A stretch of DNA of 64,000 bases from Sphingosinicellaceae bacterium (GTDB lineage: Bacteria; Pseudomonadota; Alphaproteobacteria; Sphingomonadales; Sphingomonadaceae): the NCBI GenBank assembly GCA_019285715.1, contig CP079108.1:3487001-3551000 (forward strand), given 5' to 3'. The first letter of the stretch is position 1, and each line of letters opens with the position of its first letter. This document shows, in pieces, positions 59,951 to 64,000 of the stretch. The notes under the pieces are model-generated. The model saw only the letters and a list, made by a program, of their open reading frames with translations, was not told the DNA's origin and did not search any database. Position numbers and translations under genes: made by a program.

Positions 59951-60019
59951 CAAAACTTCTTGGCCCACCTATTTCGACAGGCGTAGAGGGCGCGGACTAA
60001 TCTCCCTTGGGATGTGTGA

Positions 60020-61900
60020 ATGGCAACGGCCCTTAGTGACGTTTTCGACAACCAGAATGACAAGCCTGCCGAAGCCGAAGCGGTCGTCGTCCGCTTCGCC
60101 GGCGATTCCGGGGACGGCATGCAGCTCACCGGTGGCCAGTTCACCCTGTCGTCGGCGCTGAGCGGCAACGACTTCGCGACCTTCCCCGACTTTCCCGCCG
60201 AAATCCGCGCGCCGCAGGGCACGACCTTCGGAGTCTCGGCCTTCCAGATCAACTTCGGCTCGATCGACATCGAGACCGCCGGCGACGAGCCGGACGTGCT
60301 GGTCGCGATGAACCCGGCCGCGCTGAAGACCAACGTCGGGGCGCTGAAGGCCGGCGGCCTCGCGATCATCGACACCGGCGAGTTCGGCGCGCGCAACCTC
60401 GCCAAGGCCGGCTATGCGGTCAATCCGCTCGAGGACGGCAGCCTGGCCAAGTGGCAGATCCTGGCCTTCGACATCAGCGCCCAGACCCTGATGGCGGTGA
60501 AGCCCTTCGGCCTCGGCAACAAGGAGGCGCTGCGCTGCAAGAACATGTGGACGCTCGGCCTCGCGCTGTGGATGTTCGACCGTGACCGCGCCCCGCTGAT
60601 CGAGTGGCTGACCGTCAAGTTCTCGAAGAACCCGGTGCTCGCCGAGGCCAACGCCGCCGCGCTCAACGCCGGTCACGCTTATGGTGAGACGGCCGAGATC
60701 GGCGGGCCGCTCAAGCAGTATCATGTCGACGCCGCGGTGGCCGAGCCGGGCTATTACCGCACCGTCACCGGCGGCGAGTCGCTGGCGCTCGGCCTCGTCG
60801 CGGGCGCCAAGCTGGCGGGGCTGGAGATGTTCTTCGGCTCCTACCCGATCACGCCCGCCTCGCCGATCCTGCACAATCTGGCCCGGCTCAAGGAGTTTGG
60901 GGTCACCACCTTCCAGGCCGAGGACGAGATCGCCGCGATCTGCTCCGCCATTGGCGCGAGCTATGCCGGGCAGCTGGGCGTCACCTCCTCGTCCGGCCCC
61001 GGCATCGCGCTCAAAGGCGAGGCGATGGGCCTCGCGATCATCACCGAGCTGCCGCTGATCATCGTCAACTCGCAGCGCGGCGGGCCGTCCACGGGCCTGC
61101 CGACCAAGACCGAGCAGTCGGATCTGTACCAGGCAGTCTATGGCCGCAACGGCGACGCACCGCTGGTCGTGCTGGCGACCCGGTCCCCGAGTGACTGCTT
61201 CGAGGTCGCGGTCGAGGCGTGCCGGATCGCGACCCAGTTCATGACCCCGGTGATGATCCTGACCGACGGCTACATCGCCAACGCCGCCGAACCGTGGCGC
61301 GTCCCCGATCGCGCCGACTTCGAGGCGTTCCCGGTCGATTTCGCCGAGGGTCCTGACGCCGATGGCCGGGTGCTGCCTTACAAGCGCGACCCGGAGACGC
61401 TTCGCCGCCCGTGGATTCGCCCCGGCACGCCCGGCATGATGCACCGCATCGGCGGCATCGAGAAAGCCGTCGACACCGGCCACATCAACTACGAGCCGGC
61501 CAACCACCAGGCGATGACCGACATCCGCAAGGCCAAGATCGACGGCATCGCGCGCTACATCCCAGAGCAGGCGCCAGAGATCGGCAATAGCCGTGGCAAG
61601 CTCGCAGTCGTCGGCTGGGGGTCGACTTACGGCGCGATCCGGAAGGCGGTGCAGCGCTCGCGGATGCGCGGGCTGGACGTGAGCCACATCCACATCCGCA
61701 ACATCTGGCCGCTGCCGTCGAACCTCGGCGACCTGCTCCGCGGCTACGACAAGGTGCTGGTGCCCGAGATGAATACCGGCCAGCTCAAGACCGTGCTCCG
61801 CGACCAGTATCTGGTCGACTGCAAGCCGCTCAACAAGGTCAGCGGCCACCCCTTCAAGATTACCGAGATCGAAGCTGCCATCGAGGGACTGCTGGCATGA
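60020..61900 (+). CDS. korA: 2-oxoacid:ferredoxin oxidoreductase, fused gamma-alpha subunit
   Basis: The 626-residue subunit starts with a gamma domain (VVRFAGDSGDGMQLTGGQFT; EIRAPQGTTFGVSAFQI) and then the alpha pyrimidine domain (MFFGSYPITPASPILHNLAR; FQAEDEIAAICSAIGASYAG). With KorB it converts a 2-oxo acid, probably 2-oxoglutarate, plus CoA to the acyl-CoA, reducing ferredoxin. The fused gamma-alpha form is found in alphaproteobacteria. It overlaps korB (ATGA). Confidence 0.94.
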   Translation: MATALSDVFDNQNDKPAEAEAVVVRFAGDSGDGMQLTGGQFTLSSALSGNDFATFPDFPAEIRAPQGTTFGVSAFQINFGSIDIETAGDEPDVLVAMNPAALKTNVGALKAGGLAIIDTGEFGARNLAKAGYAVNPLEDGSLAKWQILAFDISAQTLMAVKPFGLGNKEALRCKNMWTLGLALWMFDRDRAPLIEWLTVKFSKNPVLAEANAAALNAGHAYGETAEIGGPLKQYHVDAAVAEPGYYRTVTGGESLALGLVAGAKLAGLEMFFGSYPITPASPILHNLARLKEFGVTTFQAEDEIAAICSAIGASYAGQLGVTSSSGPGIALKGEAMGLAIITELPLIIVNSQRGGPSTGLPTKTEQSDLYQAVYGRNGDAPLVVLATRSPSDCFEVAVEACRIATQFMTPVMILTDGYIANAAEPWRVPDRADFEAFPVDFAEGPDADGRVLPYKRDPETLRRPWIRPGTPGMMHRIGGIEKAVDTGHINYEPANHQAMTDIRKAKIDGIARYIPEQAPEIGNSRGKLAVVGWGSTYGAIRKAVQRSRMRGLDVSHIHIRNIWPLPSNLGDLLRGYDKVLVPEMNTGQLKTVLRDQYLVDCKPLNKVSGHPFKITEIEAAIEGLLA

Positions 61901-62937
61901 ACGACATGACCCCCATCCCGCTGCCGACGACCAAGCCCGACGACTGGGCGACCGATCAGGAGGTGCGATGGTGCCCGGGTTGCGGCGACTATGCGATCCT
62001 GAAGGCGGTGCAGCGGACCATGCCCGACATCGGCACGGCACGTGAGAACACCGTGTTCGTCAGCGGCATCGGCTGCTCGTCGCGCTTCCCGTATTACATG
62101 GAGACCTACGGTTTCCACACCATCCACGGCCGCGCGCCGGCGGTGGCGACGGGGATCAAGCTGGCCAATCCCGAGCTCGACGTGTGGATCGTCACCGGCG
62201 ACGGCGACGGGCTGTCGATCGGCGGCAACCACCTGCTCCACCTGCTGCGGCGCAACCTCGACGTGCAGGTGCTGCTGTTCAACAACGAGATCTACGGCCT
62301 GACCAAGGGTCAGTATTCGCCGACCTCGCGGACCGGCACACGCTCGCCGACGACGCCGTTCGGGTCGGTCGAGCGGCCGCTCCACCCCTGCGCTTTCGCG
62401 ATGGGCGCCGGCGCGCGCTTCGTCGCCCGCACCATCGACACCGCGCAGAAGAACATGCCCGAGGTCCTGAAGCGCGCCCACGCGCACAAGGGCACCAGCT
62501 TCGTCGAGATCTTCCAGAACTGCATCGTCTACAACGCCGACGTGTTCGCCGCCTTCACCGAGAAGAAGAACGCCGCGGACAACCAGTTGTGGTGCGTCCA
62601 CGGGCAGCCTTTGCTGTTCGCCGGCGGCAGCAAGGGCCTGCGCCTCAACTCGGCGACGATGGAGCTCGAGGTCGTCGACATCGCGGTCGGCGACACCGCG
62701 CAGGTGCTGATCCACGACGAGACCAGCCGCGTCCAGGCGCAGTTCCTGATCGACATGCCGTTCGGGCCGTTCCCGATGGCGCTCGGCGTGCTGTACTGCG
62801 ATCCGGTCACGAGCTTCGAGGTCGCCATCGAGGCGCAACGCGAGCGCGTCGTCGCCGACAAGACCGCGGACTTCAACGCGCTGCTCCGCAAGGGCCAGAG
62901 CTGGGAAGTCATGGCGAAAGAACTGCGCCCGGTCTGA
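61897..62937 (+). CDS. korB: 2-oxoacid:ferredoxin oxidoreductase beta subunit
   Basis: This 346-residue subunit carries the TPP site (WIVTGDGDGLSIGGNHLLHL; LLFNNEIYGLTKGQYS) and Cys residues for the [4Fe-4S] cluster (VRWCPGCGDYAIL, SGIGCSSRFP, FQNCIVYN). It works with KorA; no separate ferredoxin or delta subunit gene lies next to it. It is followed by a palindromic repeat. Confidence 0.95.
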   Translation: MNDMTPIPLPTTKPDDWATDQEVRWCPGCGDYAILKAVQRTMPDIGTARENTVFVSGIGCSSRFPYYMETYGFHTIHGRAPAVATGIKLANPELDVWIVTGDGDGLSIGGNHLLHLLRRNLDVQVLLFNNEIYGLTKGQYSPTSRTGTRSPTTPFGSVERPLHPCAFAMGAGARFVARTIDTAQKNMPEVLKRAHAHKGTSFVEIFQNCIVYNADVFAAFTEKKNAADNQLWCVHGQPLLFAGGSKGLRLNSATMELEVVDIAVGDTAQVLIHDETSRVQAQFLIDMPFGPFPMALGVLYCDPVTSFEVAIEAQRERVVADKTADFNALLRKGQSWEVMAKELRPV

Positions 62938-62943
62938 CTTGCT

Positions 62944-63088
62944 ACCCTCCCCCCTCGGGGGGAGGGACAGGCGTGCCCTTGCGCGCCGGGGAGAGGGGCG
63001 GGGGCCGCTCACTCGGGATTCCCCCACCCTGCCCTCTCCCTGGTTGCGACGAAGCAACCTGTCCCTCCCCCCAAGCGGGGGAGGGAAG
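62944..63088. repeat. Palindromic G/C-block repeat, family B
   Basis: The region contains nested palindromes (CCCTCCCCCC-TC-GGGGGGAGGG; CCCTCCCCCC-AAGC-GGGGGAGGG) around an inner GGTTGC-GAC-GAAGCAACC. It lies between korB and prfC and is related in style to the repeat in hisH, with no gene. Confidence 0.75.
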
Positions 63089-63125
63089 CCTTGCCCCACT
63101 ACCGAAACGTCGCCACATAGCCCCC

Positions 63126-64000
63126 ATGGCAAATCCCGCGCCCAACGCGCGCCGCACCTTCGCGATCATCTCGCATCCCGACGCCGGCAAGACGACGCTG
63201 ACCGAGAAGCTCCTGCTGTTCGGCGGCGCCATCCATCTGGCGGGCGTCGTCAAGGCGCGCGGGCAGAACCGGCGCGCGCGCTCCGACTGGATGAAGATCG
63301 AGCAGCAGCGCGGCATCAGCGTCACCAGCTCGGTGATGACCTTCGAGCGCGGCGGCGTCACCTACAACCTGCTCGACACGCCAGGCCACGAGGACTTCTC
63401 GGAGGACACCTACCGCACGCTGACCGCCGTCGACTCCGCGGTCATGGTCATCGACGCGGCGCGCGGTATCGAGGCGCAAACCCGCAAATTGTTCGAGGTC
63501 TGCCGGCTCCGCGACGTGCCGATCATCACCTTCATCAACAAGGTCGACCGCGAGGGCCGCGACCCGTTCGAGCTGCTCGACGAGGTCGCCGAGATGCTGG
63601 CGCTCGACGTCGCGCCGCTGAACTGGCCGGTCGGCCAGGGCGGGCAGTTCCGCGGCCTGTGGGACCTGCGCGGCAACAAGTTGCTGCTCCCCGACGGCAC
63701 CGACACCAAGGCGGCGGGCCGCACCGAGCAGCTGACCGGCCTCGACGACGCGCGCCTGCCCGGCCTTGTCGGCGACGAGGGCGCGGCGATCATCCGCGAG
63801 CAGGCGGAGCTGGCGCTTGGCGGCTACGCGACCCTCGACATCGACCTGTACCGCAAGGGCGCGCTCACGCCGGTGGTGTTCGGCTCGGCGCTCAAGGACT
63901 TCGGCGTCGAGGCGCTGATCGACGCGCTGGCGGACTATGCGCCGACGCCGCGCTCGCAGCCCGCGCTGCCCGCCGCGGTGACCCCCGACCGGCCCGACGT
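63126..64000 (+). CDS. prfC: Peptide chain release factor 3 (5' part)
   Basis: The GTPase recycles RF1/RF2 after translation termination. The first 291 residues are in the window; the gene runs off the right edge. The G1 motif is ISHPDAGKTTLTEKLL, the switch I segment GISVTSSVMTF, G3 LLDTPGHEDFSEDTYR (the RF3-specific version), and G4 FINKVDREGRDP. These distinguish RF3 from EF-G. The start at 63126 is conventional. Confidence 0.96.
   Translation, partial: MANPAPNARRTFAIISHPDAGKTTLTEKLLLFGGAIHLAGVVKARGQNRRARSDWMKIEQQRGISVTSSVMTFERGGVTYNLLDTPGHEDFSEDTYRTLTAVDSAVMVIDAARGIEAQTRKLFEVCRLRDVPIITFINKVDREGRDPFELLDEVAEMLALDVAPLNWPVGQGGQFRGLWDLRGNKLLLPDGTDTKAAGRTEQLTGLDDARLPGLVGDEGAAIIREQAELALGGYATLDIDLYRKGALTPVVFGSALKDFGVEALIDALADYAPTPRSQPALPAAVTPDRPD

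Noticed and set aside
59969-62041. 690-codon open frame on the - strand
   Set aside because: It is antisense to korA and part of korB, with shadow composition (Arg/Gly/Asp-rich) and no motifs.

Overview
The window is high-GC, densely coded chromosomal DNA from an alphaproteobacterium, most likely a member of the Sphingomonadales. This is inferred from a TonB-dependent receptor with a typical sphingomonad N-terminus, a hisBHAF-hisE-HIT operon, an indolepyruvate ferredoxin oxidoreductase, a ThiS-ThiG fusion, and alphaproteobacterial accBC, pyrB-pyrC and cspA-infA arrangements. Nothing in the window fixes the genus. A perfect 16-bp ParB-binding (parS) sequence at 38374-38389 suggests the replication-origin half of the chromosome.

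Layout. 1-464 is the 3' end of an IS3-family element, which has cut off the end of the outer-membrane gene of a tripartite RND efflux operon (438-6037). A divergent two-component system (6240-8337) probably controls that pump. 8381-13541 holds a PdxI-type aldo/keto reductase with a divergent LysR gene, a decayed second LysR gene, a cytochrome b561 and a family 2 glycosyltransferase. A Tat-exported serine hydrolase (13570-15273) and a decayed remnant come next, followed by a four-gene, translationally coupled cassette of largely unknown function (16138-19953). 20239-25245 joins an exported flavin amine oxidase, a TonB-dependent receptor and an exported RidA-like protein, probably an amine or amino-acid uptake and oxidation set.

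26016-29559 is the histidine operon hisB-hisH-hisA-hisF-hisE plus a HIT protein; the hisH 3' end has absorbed a palindromic repeat. An SDR, an OsmC protein and a large fused indolepyruvate:ferredoxin oxidoreductase follow. 34869-38350 is an LpoB / TPR / YcfL-like cell-envelope operon. After the parS site come a Sel1-SPOR protein, a dihydroorotase homologue lacking its metal ligands, and pyrB. 42314-52129 carries cspA, infA, a Baeyer-Villiger-type monooxygenase, several hydrolases, a HAD phosphatase, accB-accC, aroQ and thiSG.

lemA and its DUF3137 partner lie at 52189-55755, the latter split by a complete insertion sequence (53219-54988). The right end holds rppH in an operon with a periplasmic protein and a hydrolase, small membrane and proline-rich proteins, a histone-deacetylase-family protein, the 2-oxoacid:ferredoxin oxidoreductase pair korA-korB, and the 5' part of prfC. 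Intergenic gaps carry two families of dispersed palindromic repeats. I saw no rRNA, tRNA or CRISPR array.
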